DNA of 14,815 nt from Spirochaetia bacterium (GTDB lineage: Bacteria > Spirochaetota > Spirochaetia > Treponematales > Breznakiellaceae). A program made the translations under genes and the position numbers. The stretch covers positions 1 through 14,815 of the forward strand of contig BOAV01000061.1 of the NCBI GenBank assembly GCA_026002045.1, read 5' to 3'. The notes under the pieces were generated by a model. The model did no database searches and was not told the DNA's origin. It saw only the letters and a list, made by a program, of their open reading frames with translations. Shown here piece by piece: positions 1 to 7,499 of this stretch. Every line of letters starts with the position of its first letter. Position 1 is the stretch's first letter.

Positions 1-179
1 ACAAGGAACAGTTTATCCGGCTGATGCTGGAGAAAGAGGATTACCGGAAGGACGAGCTGTTCAAGGGGCTCATGACCGATATGGAAAAAAACATCGTACC
101 GATCCGTACCTTAAAAAGTGCGAAACGCAAGTGGAATTATTTCAACAAGTACAAATGCAACCAGAAACCGAGCTTTTGA
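1..179 (+). CDS. 3' end of an unrecognised gene (partial)
   Basis: The frame starting at base 3 is open from the window edge to a TGA at 177-179, giving 58 residues. The piece is highly charged and lysine-rich, with the ending KYKCNQKPSF, and has no membrane segment or signal. The other two forward frames give either an early stop or a proline/glutamine-rich translation that runs into the leader of the next gene, so this frame is the best choice. I do not recognise the family. No obvious terminator follows; the next gene starts 78 bases downstream. Confidence 0.5.
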   Translation, partial: KEQFIRLMLEKEDYRKDELFKGLMTDMEKNIVPIRTLKSAKRKWNYFNKYKCNQKPSF

Positions 180-223
180 GGCTTAAGTTTATGATGTTGT
201 GCCTGGCGCCTCTGCGTGGCCTG

Positions 224-232
224 TGCTACACT
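224..232 (+). promoter_or_regulatory. possible extended -10 element upstream of the SUMF1 lipoprotein
   Basis: TGC followed by TACACT resembles an extended -10 (TGnTATAAT) and lies 25 bases before the chosen ATG. No convincing -35 hexamer is visible, so this is a weak call. Confidence 0.2.
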
Positions 233-257
233 GTACCCGATGTCGAGGAGGTGTTAT

Positions 258-1492
258 ATGAATAAGACATACAAAGGCGGAACTGCCGCTCTGGTTGCGG
301 TGCTCTTGGCAGCATCGTTTTTGCCGATAGGCTTGATGGGCTGCGGTACGGATACCCCCCCTGATGACCTTGATAGAGTAGCTACTCCCACCGCCACTCC
401 GGGGGCAGGAGCTACCAGCGGGGGTATAACCCTTGCCTGCGCAACTGCGGGGGCAACCATCCGCTACACCACCGATGGAACAACCCCCACCGCGAGCACC
501 GGGACCGAATACTACGAAGACTCCATTACGATCGCCGGTTTTCCCGTCACGGTTAAGGCCATCGCATACAAGGCCGGTATGGCCGACAGTGAAGTACTGA
601 CGGCGGCGTATACCCTTTTACCGCCGTCAATGATTTCTTATACCATGGTATCCATTCCCGCAGGAACGGTAACCGCAAGCATTGGAGCCACTGAAGGCCC
701 CTTTAGTAACGCTGGTAGCGTCCCTGTTACGGTTCCCGCATTTAAGATGGGCGAAACCGAAGTAACCTATGAACTGTGGTATGCGGTAAAAGAATGGGCA
801 AAGGTCAATAGAGGGTATCGCTTTGCGAATGAAGGCATGGAAGGCTATAATGAATACGATGGCTGGCCCGTTGGAGCCGCGCCGACTGCGGCAAAGCAGA
901 AGCCGGTAACCTTCATAAACTTTCGGGATGCGGTGGTATGGTGCAATGCCTACAGCGAGGCCATGGGCCGGACACCCTATTACTATCTTGCGGGGACAAG
1001 CAATTTTGCCGACAGCACAAGAGTCCTGCGGGTATGCTCTCCTGACACAACCACCGAGGGCTCGGGGAACGAGGAAAACGCGGCGTTCAACACATCATCA
1101 GCCAATGGGTACCGGCTGCCCACGGGAGCGCAATGGGAATATGCGGCCCGGGGCGGAGTGCCCGGTACCGTCGGCACACCTTGGACATATACCTATGCGG
1201 GGACAAATACGGCGGGAACAGGCGCCGGGCAATTAGGTGATTATGCGTGGTATGATGCCAATTCAGGCCAAAACACCCATGCGGTAAAGACGAAAAACGC
1301 AAACAGTGCCGGTCTCTATGATATGAGCGGGAATGTGCGGGAATGGACCCATGGCTTTATCGTAAGCTCGATAGGTTCTCGCAGGGCGGCGGTTCTGGCA
1401 ACATTGCGTCCAATTGCACGGTTACCTCTCTTTGGCATCACAGCAGCGACCACGTGGGCGAGGATCTTGGTTTCCGTGTTGTGTGCCCCTGA
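258..1492 (+). CDS. SUMF1 (formylglycine-generating-enzyme-like) lipoprotein with CHB_HEX_C-type repeat; apparent frameshift near the 3' end
   Basis: The start is ATG 258, preceded by GAGGAGGT at 245-252. A lipoprotein signal peptide ends in the lipobox LMGC, with Cys29 as the lipidation site. Residues ~43-120 form a chitobiase/hexosaminidase C-terminal-type repeat (ATIRYTTDGTTPT). From ~128 on comes a SUMF1/FGE-sulfatase domain, with signatures FKMGETEVTYELW, YRLPTGAQWEYAARGG and MSGNVREW. After GNVREW the frame loses similarity and runs on to 1610, through a terminator. The -1 frame instead reads QGGGSGNIASNCTVTSLW and ends DLGFRVVCP with a stop at 1490-1492, the usual end of this family. 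One base therefore seems to be missing between ~1340 and 1386. Such proteins in treponemes are usually surface or periplasmic lipoproteins, and enzymatic activity cannot be assumed. Sequencing error or true pseudogene are both possible. Confidence 0.8.
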
Positions 1493-1558
1493 TCCCGCCC
1501 CCAAAAGGAGCAAAGGGGAACGCTTAAAGGCATTTTTCGCGGGCAAAGGACACGAAGG

Positions 1559-1595
1559 GGCTGTCCAGAAAGTAATTTTTGGACAGCCTTTTTTT
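1559..1595 (+). terminator. Rho-independent terminator after the SUMF1 lipoprotein
   Basis: GGCTGTCC (1559-1566) pairs perfectly with GGACAGCC (1581-1588) across a 14-base loop and is followed by seven T (1589-1595). It sits between convergent genes and ends within two bases of the stop codon of the minus-strand OmpA gene. The reverse orientation has no U-tract, so it serves the upstream plus-strand gene. Confidence 0.85.
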
Positions 1596-2796
1596 ATTCC
1601 AGTATTGTAATCTCCACCCGGCGGTTGCGGCTGCGGCCTTCTTCGTTTGAATTATCTCCAATGGGTTTTGTTCCACCCCAGCCTTTATACATAAACCGGT
1701 CTGCACTGATTCCCCGGCGGGTTAATTCTTCAACCATCCGCTTTGCCCGCCGTATCGAAAGGTCAATATCCCCGGCGGGATCGTCTATAGCGGCGGTATG
1801 GCCCTCTACCAAAAAAGTTCGATCCGCTATCGGCCCAAGCGCCTGGGCTATCATGTCCAGCCGGGAACGTTCTTCTGGAAGAAATTCATCAGAATCGGGG
1901 ATAAAACGGATATCCTTTACCACAAGCCGTATCCCTTCAGGAACCGGCAGCACATCCATACCTCCCAGGGAGGCTATGACCGTTTTCCGGTTCAGCGGCG
2001 CCATATTTTCGTTAAAAATAAGGGTAAATCCCCTGAACCGCACCGTCGAACCATCAGGCCAGGAGAAGGTCTCATCCAGATTATCCCGTATCAACAAGGG
2101 AAGGCCGTTGGCGGCCTGGATCAGAATATCAACCGTATGGGCGCCCTGCAGACCGGTAAAGCTCTGCCCCTGCTCTACATCCGTATTCCGGTACCGGGAG
2201 GCATATTTTGCAGACACCCGGTAAACCGGTATACCCCGGTAGAGCTCGCTTCCCCGGTACTCGTATTCTACCAGAAGGGGGATTACTACCGGCCGGCCCG
2301 TGTTCAGCGGGTCCACCGCCCGGCTGCCCGGGGCTGTCCATTTTGCGCCGGGGCGAACCACCTCCATGGGGAAGGCCGGGAAGCCCCGGAGTGCGGGGAA
2401 GCCCTGATCATCATCAATGGCAAGGTTCCCATCCCGGTATATTTTGAATTTGACGGGAACAACCGTATCCACCGGCCGGGCGCTTTGCCGCATGTCCCGG
2501 AGAGTTTCCTCCAGAACAAAAAAATTCCCCCGGTACAGAAAAGCATCTTCGGCGGCGGCCTGTTTAGGAACAATCGAAGCCCGCACTTCCCGGTACACAT
2601 GACCCACATATTTGCCGTTATCGTACCGGGACCAATCGGAACGCTCGACCATTGAATACGGCCCGGTATTACCCGCCGCAAACTGAACCGGTCCGGCCGG
2701 GTTTCCCGTGAACAATTCCTCTGCGCCGCCCTGAAAAGAGCTGTATACAAAAATCGCTGCGGCCAGTAAGAAACTCTTGCATATATATCTCTGCAT
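1594..2796 (-). CDS. OmpA-family envelope protein with a large unassigned N-terminal domain
   Basis: The protein has 400 residues from ATG 2796. Residues 1 to ~26 look like a Sec signal peptide (FLLAAAIFVYSSFQGGA). Residues ~27-285 form a soluble, tyrosine-rich region that I cannot assign. The last ~110 residues are an OmpA-like peptidoglycan-binding domain, with LVEGHTA, LSIRRAKRMVEELTRRGI and a final NRRVEITILE, which are the landmarks of that fold. By family knowledge it should sit in the periplasm or outer membrane and bind peptidoglycan. The frame is open further upstream, through the antisense of the glycerate kinase, to 3255. The signal peptide at 2796 fixes the start, although no good Shine-Dalgarno sequence is visible. 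It is divergent from the glycerate kinase with only 25 bases between the start codons. Confidence 0.85.
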   Translation of the reverse strand: MQRYICKSFLLAAAIFVYSSFQGGAEELFTGNPAGPVQFAAGNTGPYSMVERSDWSRYDNGKYVGHVYREVRASIVPKQAAAEDAFLYRGNFFVLEETLRDMRQSARPVDTVVPVKFKIYRDGNLAIDDDQGFPALRGFPAFPMEVVRPGAKWTAPGSRAVDPLNTGRPVVIPLLVEYEYRGSELYRGIPVYRVSAKYASRYRNTDVEQGQSFTGLQGAHTVDILIQAANGLPLLIRDNLDETFSWPDGSTVRFRGFTLIFNENMAPLNRKTVIASLGGMDVLPVPEGIRLVVKDIRFIPDSDEFLPEERSRLDMIAQALGPIADRTFLVEGHTAAIDDPAGDIDLSIRRAKRMVEELTRRGISADRFMYKGWGGTKPIGDNSNEEGRSRNRRVEITILE

Positions 2797-2821
2797 ACGT
2801 ACAGTATTATCGGAGTATTTA

Positions 2822-3328
2822 ATGAAAATAGTGATCGCCCCGGATTCATTTAAGGGGAATATGAGCTCCCCGGAGGTCTGCGAGGCGATTGAAACAGGAA
2901 TACTACGGGCCGATAAAACCGCATCGGTATATAAAATCCCCCTGGCGGACGGCGGGGAAGGCACCGCACGGGCGCTTACCGGGGCTGCGGGGGGCCGGTT
3001 TATCAAAACAACGGTGACCGGTCCTTTAGGGGACAAGATTGAAGCCGAATTTGGGCTGATTGACAACGGCCGGACTGCGGTGCTGGACATGGCCAGCGCT
3101 TCCGGCATAGAACTGCTGCGCCGGGACCAGCTTAACCCCCTTAAAACCACTTCCTGCGGCACGGGGGAGCTGATAAAGGCCGCGCTGGATACCGGGGCGA
3201 AGGAGTTGATCATCGGCATAGGGGGAAGCGCCACCAACGACGGCGGCCTCGGCAATGCCCGCCGGCGGCGGAATGGGCGGTATGGGGGGAATGGATTATT
3301 AAAAATCCTGGATTTATTTGATAAGTGA
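2822..3328 (+). pseudogene. glycerate kinase, 3'-truncated by a junction with groL sequence
   Basis: ATG 2822 has GGAG at 2812-2815. The N-terminus MKIVIAPDSFKG and the later LADGGEGT and IGIGGSATNDGG segments identify a glycerate kinase of the GarK/GlxK family (ATP-dependent phosphorylation of glycerate). The family is ~370-380 residues long, whereas this frame ends after 168. Similarity stops at GGLG (codon at 3251). The remaining 25 residues (NARRRRNGRY...) are an out-of-frame reading of a groL 3' end and its trailer. The substrate and nucleotide sites need the missing C-terminal part, so the product is almost surely inactive. It may be a real deletion or an assembly chimera. The upstream part has no frameshifts, so the break is recent or artificial. 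Confidence 0.8.
3252..3302 (+). pseudogene. groL: 3' tail of groL (chaperonin GroEL C-terminus) fused to the glycerate kinase
   Basis: In the frame starting at 3252 the DNA reads AMPAGGGMGGMGGMDY and stops at TAA 3300-3302. The repeated Gly-Gly-Met ending just before the stop is the hallmark of GroEL C-termini. The frame is not open as GroEL upstream of ~3249, where the glycerate kinase frame takes over, so only about 16 codons remain. A terminator follows 28 bases later, as expected for the end of a groL operon. The bases GGCA at the join fit both genes (expected glycerate kinase GGC-ATG, groL GCA-ATG), which is consistent with microhomology. Confidence 0.72.
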
Positions 3329-3329
3329 T

Positions 3330-3356
3330 AAGGGCCGCTGTAAGGCGGTCCTTTTT
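3330..3356 (+). terminator. Rho-independent terminator (probably of the groL unit)
   Basis: GGGCCGC (3332-3338) pairs with GCGGTCC (3345-3351) with one G-T wobble and a 6-base loop. AA in front pairs with the start of a five-T run (3352-3356). It lies right after the groL tail and before the convergent TetR gene. Confidence 0.75.
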
Positions 3357-3366
3357 CATATACCCC

Positions 3367-3939
3367 TTACCCCAGCACCCCCCGCACCAGTTTGGTAAAC
3401 AACTTCGCCATATCGTGAACACTCGTGTTCATGCCGTTTTTAAGCCATTCCTGTATAATGCCGGTACAGCCGTCCCTGATAAAAACAGAACAGTAATTCA
3501 AAGTCTCCTCGTCAATCAGGCTGCTGTTTTTGGCATTCTTTAGTTGGCGCACATGTACGGTAATGTATTTTGAAAACTTCTTTTGAAAGTCGCTTGCGCC
3601 GTTTTCACTTAAGAATACCTGTACCGAATTGCTGTTACTTGCGATGTACTGCATGGCATCCTCCAGCAGCATGGCAAGTTCCCTGGCCGGCGGCATATCA
3701 CCCGTTGGGGCGTGGCGTTGAATTAATTTGTTCAGTTCATCAAGGATTTCTTCTTCCATTTGCCCCAGAAGTTCGTATTGGTCTTTACAGTAAGTGTAAA
3801 AAGTCGAGCGGCTCACCCCGGCGGCCTCGCATATCTCCCTAACGGAAATGTTGAGGATTGATTTCGTTTTCATAAGGGCCACGAGGCTTTCCCGCAGCAC
3901 TTTGCGGGTAACCTGAACTCTCATGTCCGTCTTTTTCAT
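3367..3939 (-). CDS. TetR/AcrR-family transcriptional regulator
   Basis: The protein has 190 residues from ATG 3939, with AAGGAGA six bases upstream. The open frame continues to 4011, but that extension would cross the promoter region. Residues ~5-50 form a TetR-type helix-turn-helix (ISVREICEAAGVSRSTFYTYCKDQYELL). The remainder is an all-helical ligand-binding/dimerisation domain with no recognisable ligand signature. TetR proteins are usually local repressors. This one is divergent from the RND exporter operon, and a palindrome at 3990-4002 lies between them, so it probably represses that operon and itself, with the pump substrate or a related compound as inducer. That role is inference from layout. 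Length is normal for the family. Confidence 0.88.
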   Translation of the reverse strand: MKKTDMRVQVTRKVLRESLVALMKTKSILNISVREICEAAGVSRSTFYTYCKDQYELLGQMEEEILDELNKLIQRHAPTGDMPPARELAMLLEDAMQYIASNSNSVQVFLSENGASDFQKKFSKYITVHVRQLKNAKNSSLIDEETLNYCSVFIRDGCTGIIQEWLKNGMNTSVHDMAKLFTKLVRGVLG

Positions 3940-3989
3940 GATTTTCTCCTTACATTTTTCACGGCCTTGTAGGGCTGCTGAACAAAATA

Positions 3990-4002
3990 GGACATATTGT
4001 CC
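3990..4002. promoter_or_regulatory. candidate TetR operator in the divergent intergenic region
   Basis: GGACATATTGTCC is an inverted repeat with 5-base arms (GGACA/TGTCC) around TAT; the flanks extend the symmetry partly to 7 of 9 positions. It lies 50 bases upstream of the regulator start and 96 bases upstream of the exporter start, where an operator controlling both would be expected. TTGTCC within it could also act as a -35 element. Confidence 0.5.
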
Positions 4003-4033
4003 AATAACCATACGAACCAGTTAAAATTTGTAC

Positions 4034-4063
4034 TTCAAATCCAATATGTATTCTATGTATATT
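4034..4063 (+). promoter_or_regulatory. candidate promoter of the RND exporter operon
   Basis: TTCAAA (4034-4039) and TATATT (4058-4063) are separated by 18 bases and would start transcription near 4070, about 30 bases before ATG 4099. The region is AT-rich compared with its surroundings. Other hexamer pairs here are also possible, so this is a tentative choice. Confidence 0.3.
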
Positions 4064-4098
4064 TTTACCGTAAATGCAAGCATATCAAGGAGCGTCAC

Positions 4099-6717
4099 AT
4101 GGAAAAATTTTTTAAGTATCCCCGGGTGATTGTGGGCGTTGTCGCACTTATCACGGTATTTTTTGGTTTGCAGCTGCCAAAGGTGCAAATGGACAACAAC
4201 ATCATGGCGTTTATTCCCGACACTCTGCCGGAGCATATCACCGCCAGTCATTTTGAGGCCGAATACGGCGACTCAATCACCATCATGGTAGGGCTTGAAC
4301 GTCCCTACGGTACGGTTTTTGAAAGCGCTTTTCTTTCGCGCATAAAAGCGTTTGGCGAAGCGGTCGAAGCAAAGGCCCTTGTCAAGAGCGTGGAATCGAT
4401 CATGTCAACAGAGTACATCACCTCGGACAGCGAAAGCATCATGGTGACCGGTCTCGTAAGCGAAGACTTTACGGGGACAGAAGAGGAAATAGCGGAATTA
4501 AAGCGCCGCATTGCCTCCTGGGATATGTATGAGGGCGCGCTTATATCGGAGGACCTCCGGGCCGCACAGATTGTGGTACAACTTAACGCCCCATCCGACC
4601 GTGCGGGAGACCGCGATGTTGTGGCGGTTCTCATGGAAATACGCGAAATGGCAAAAGAAATGTTTGCCCCGTACGCCGTTGTTTACACCGCGGGACAAGC
4701 TGTGATAACGGCAACCCTGACCGAATCGGCATTTGCCGACCTCGTGTACCTTATACCCTTTACCATACTGGTACTGCTCGCCGTTCTTACCCTTTCCTTC
4801 AGGCGTTTGAGTTTCGTTGCCTACCCGCTCCTCACCGTGATTATCGCCGTACTATGGAGCATCGGCGCAATGCCGCTTTTTGGGGTGAAAATGACGCTTC
4901 TGGAGGTAATTCTACCCATCATTCTTATGGCAGTGGGAAGCGCATACGGCGTTCATGTTGTCTCGCATTACAAGGACGAAATACAGGGCAAGACATTGAG
5001 CGCCGCCGAGCACCGCGTCTTTGTTCTTGGCCTTGTGCGTAAACTCTTGAAGCCCGTGTTTCTTGCCGGTCTCACCACCTTTGCGGGCTTTGTCTCCTTC
5101 TGTTTTGCTCCCATGTCAACAATGCGCGATTTCGGCATTTTCTCAAGTTTCGGTGTTTTGTCCGCCTTTGCAATCGCTATCGCCCTGATTCCCGCCATAC
5201 TCCTGATTCGCGGCAGCCGGGGGATAAAACCGGCGGGCAGCAAACACACACAAAAAAGGAAGCCCGGTTTTAATTTTGAAAATCAACTTGTTGCTGCCAT
5301 GAGCGCCATTGCAAAGAAAAAATCCCTGGTACTCGCTGCGGCGGCGCTGGTCATTATCGTTTCGATTGCGGGTGCGTTTAAGATCGTTGTAGACAATTCA
5401 CTGGTTGAGTTTTTCAGCAAAGATTCAGAGGTAACCCGCAGCGACCGTTTTATTCGCGAACATTTCGGCGGTTCTTCCCAGCTTATCGTATCGGTTGAAG
5501 CTGATGATACACAAACACTGCTCAACCCCGAAGTCCTTGCCGCCCTTGACGGTCTTTCCGCCTACCTCATGGAGCGCGTCCCCAAGGTCGGTAAGGTTAC
5601 CGGATTTACGGACATGGTGAAGCGCATGAACCAGATGTTCAATGTTGACGAGCCGCCGGATGGTATCAGAGGAGTATCACGAATCACTGCCGGCGATACC
5701 TTAAACGGTGAATTGGAGTTTGGGGATTTTGGTTTTGAAGCGGCAATCGAAGAAGGGCAAAACAATGAACAAATTAATGATAGACCGCTTGCCGCTCCCG
5801 CGTTTTCCGGCACACCGGTCACCTTTGCCATGATTAACGCCGCCGCGGGAAAGAACGGGAATATGAACGCCCGGAGCCTGGTGCGGGAACTTGAGCGTAT
5901 GACCAATTACGAAGGGCGTGCGTATTATGAAATACCGGCGGTGCCGGCGCGTTACGGAAAAGAAACGCCCCAGGAACTGCAGCAGCTTATTTCAAATTAT
6001 CTCATACTGCTTGCGGGAAATGCGGAGAACAGCTTTTCTAATGATCCCCTTGAGCCTACCGCCATAGAAACAATAGTGCTGGTGAACAGCCAGTGGCAGG
6101 CGGACGCGCAGGAAGTTACCCGGGCAATCAACGATTATGCGGCCGCACATTTTCCTGAAAACGTGCGCGTACTTGTCGGAGGCGGCGCGGCCCAGGAAGG
6201 GGCGCTTGTCCGTCTGGTCGTGCAGTCCCAAACAATCTCAATTTTTGTCTCCGTGCTTATGGTGCTGTTAATCGTCGCGTTTTCCTACAAGTCCCTTGCC
6301 GCAGGTATTATCGCCGCCTTACCCCTGGCCATCGCCATTATGTGCAATTTCGGCATCATGGGCTTCTTCGGTATCACCCTCAATGTATCAACCGCAATGA
6401 TTGCCAGCCTTGCCGTGGGTATTGGAATTGATTACACAATTCATATCATCGAAGCGGTTAAAAGGGAATACGCCGCAGGGGGTGATTATATGCGCAGGGC
6501 TTTTGGCGATTCCGGCAAGGCGATACTCATCAATGCGGTTTCCGTAGGATGCAGCTTTGGGGTGCTCTTTTTTTCCCGATTCCGTATCATCGCGCAGTTT
6601 GGCGCTCTTATCTCGCTGAGTATGATACTGAGCGCCGTGGTAAGTCTGACGGTAGTTCCCGTTTTAATAACTACGGTGAAACCGAAGTTTATTTATGGAT
6701 CAAGGAGTGTAAAATGA
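4099..6717 (+). CDS. RND-superfamily (MMPL-type) exporter, inner-membrane permease
   Basis: The protein has 872 residues from ATG 4099, with AAGGAG six bases upstream; an upstream TTG extension lacks a ribosome site. The architecture is that of a full RND/MMPL exporter: TM1 at ~10-28, periplasmic domain ~30-210, TM2-6 at ~212-370, TM7 at ~407-430, second periplasmic domain ~430-710, and TM8-12 at ~710-860. TM10 carries GIGIDYTIHI, with the Asp-Tyr pair expected for proton relay. TM4 has GSAYGVHVVSHY, with no Asp, as is common in the predicted exporter group COG1033. At ~870 residues it is shorter than AcrB-type pumps (~1040), and no fusion protein or TolC gene adjoins it. It overlaps the next gene by ATGA. 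Substrate is unknown; partners suggest a lipid-like molecule. Confidence 0.92.
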   Translation: MEKFFKYPRVIVGVVALITVFFGLQLPKVQMDNNIMAFIPDTLPEHITASHFEAEYGDSITIMVGLERPYGTVFESAFLSRIKAFGEAVEAKALVKSVESIMSTEYITSDSESIMVTGLVSEDFTGTEEEIAELKRRIASWDMYEGALISEDLRAAQIVVQLNAPSDRAGDRDVVAVLMEIREMAKEMFAPYAVVYTAGQAVITATLTESAFADLVYLIPFTILVLLAVLTLSFRRLSFVAYPLLTVIIAVLWSIGAMPLFGVKMTLLEVILPIILMAVGSAYGVHVVSHYKDEIQGKTLSAAEHRVFVLGLVRKLLKPVFLAGLTTFAGFVSFCFAPMSTMRDFGIFSSFGVLSAFAIAIALIPAILLIRGSRGIKPAGSKHTQKRKPGFNFENQLVAAMSAIAKKKSLVLAAAALVIIVSIAGAFKIVVDNSLVEFFSKDSEVTRSDRFIREHFGGSSQLIVSVEADDTQTLLNPEVLAALDGLSAYLMERVPKVGKVTGFTDMVKRMNQMFNVDEPPDGIRGVSRITAGDTLNGELEFGDFGFEAAIEEGQNNEQINDRPLAAPAFSGTPVTFAMINAAAGKNGNMNARSLVRELERMTNYEGRAYYEIPAVPARYGKETPQELQQLISNYLILLAGNAENSFSNDPLEPTAIETIVLVNSQWQADAQEVTRAINDYAAAHFPENVRVLVGGGAAQEGALVRLVVQSQTISIFVSVLMVLLIVAFSYKSLAAGIIAALPLAIAIMCNFGIMGFFGITLNVSTAMIASLAVGIGIDYTIHIIEAVKREYAAGGDYMRRAFGDSGKAILINAVSVGCSFGVLFFSRFRIIAQFGALISLSMILSAVVSLTVVPVLITTVKPKFIYGSRSVK

Positions 6718-7499
6718 AAAGAGTTGCGATTTTTGTAACATTGGTTTTCTGTGCTGTCTTTACGTACCCGCAGGATGCGGCGCAAGATGCGGTTTCCATC
6801 GTAACGGCGGCGAATGGCCGTATTCAGGCGGACACCACGTCAAGCCGTTCACGCATGGTTATCACCGCGAAGGATGGTTCCACCACAGAGCGGGTTATCG
6901 ACCAGTATTCAAAAGACGACGCAAAGGGTATGGCCCGGACGGTGATTGTCTTTCAGAGTCCGGCGACAGTGCGGGGGACACGTTTTCTTACCATAGATAA
7001 CGCCCAGGGCAAAAGCGACCAATGGATTTTTTTACCATCCCTCGGCAAGGTGCGGCGTATCGCCTCGTCTGAAAGCGGCGGTAACTTTATGGGAACCGAT
7101 TTTTCTTATGATGATATGTCGAGCATGGACCGGGACGTCGATCTCGACACGCACTCACTGCTGCGGGAGGAAACCTTCAACGACGCTTCCTGTTATGTTA
7201 TTCAATCCCTGCCCAAGGGAAACGACTACCAGTACTCTAAAACGGTCACCTGGATAGACAAGACGAGTTACCGGATTTACAAACGGGAGCTTTACGACAG
7301 GCGCGGCGCCCTTGGCAAGGTGATGGAAATAGCGGTCTACAAAGATATTCAGGGGCGGGACACCCCAACACAGATAAAAATTTCCACCGTGACGGCAGGC
7401 ACTTCAACAACGATCTACATGGACATCACAAAATATGACGATCCGATTCCTGAAGGGGTGTTTACTACGGCGTACCTTGAAACCGGGAGGGCAAGATGA
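6714..7499 (+). CDS. LolA-like outer-membrane lipoprotein-sorting family protein (periplasmic)
   Basis: The protein has 261 residues. ATG 6714 overlaps the exporter stop by four bases (ATGA), and AAGGAG lies at 6702-6707. Residues 1 to ~20 are a Sec signal peptide ending near TYPQD. The core segments QWIFLPSLGKVRRI and GGNFMGTDFSYDDM match the LolA_like family (Pfam PF17131), which forms a half-barrel that can hold a lipid or acyl chain. These proteins are typically encoded beside MMPL-type exporters. I infer a soluble carrier or adaptor taking the exporter's cargo across the periplasm. True LolA binds lipoproteins for the Lol pathway; that specific role is unlikely here given the operon. Confidence 0.87.
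   Translation: MKRVAIFVTLVFCAVFTYPQDAAQDAVSIVTAANGRIQADTTSSRSRMVITAKDGSTTERVIDQYSKDDAKGMARTVIVFQSPATVRGTRFLTIDNAQGKSDQWIFLPSLGKVRRIASSESGGNFMGTDFSYDDMSSMDRDVDLDTHSLLREETFNDASCYVIQSLPKGNDYQYSKTVTWIDKTSYRIYKRELYDRRGALGKVMEIAVYKDIQGRDTPTQIKISTVTAGTSTTIYMDITKYDDPIPEGVFTTAYLETGRAR

Noticed and set aside
1490..1610. C-terminal extension of the SUMF1 lipoprotein to base 1610
   Set aside because: The extension crosses a strong terminator and the end of the opposite gene, and the family ending is found in the other frame.
1798..2655. 285-residue plus-strand open frame
   Set aside because: It lies fully antisense to the OmpA-family gene, has no ribosome site, and its composition is that of a shadow frame.
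2797..3255. Long upstream extension of the OmpA-family frame on the minus strand
   Set aside because: It is antisense to clear glycerate kinase coding sequence, and the signal peptide starting at 2796 marks the true N-terminus.
3997..4098. N-terminal extension of the exporter from TTG 3997
   Set aside because: It would cover the operator and promoter region and has no ribosome site, whereas ATG 4099 has a good one and gives a normal first membrane helix.
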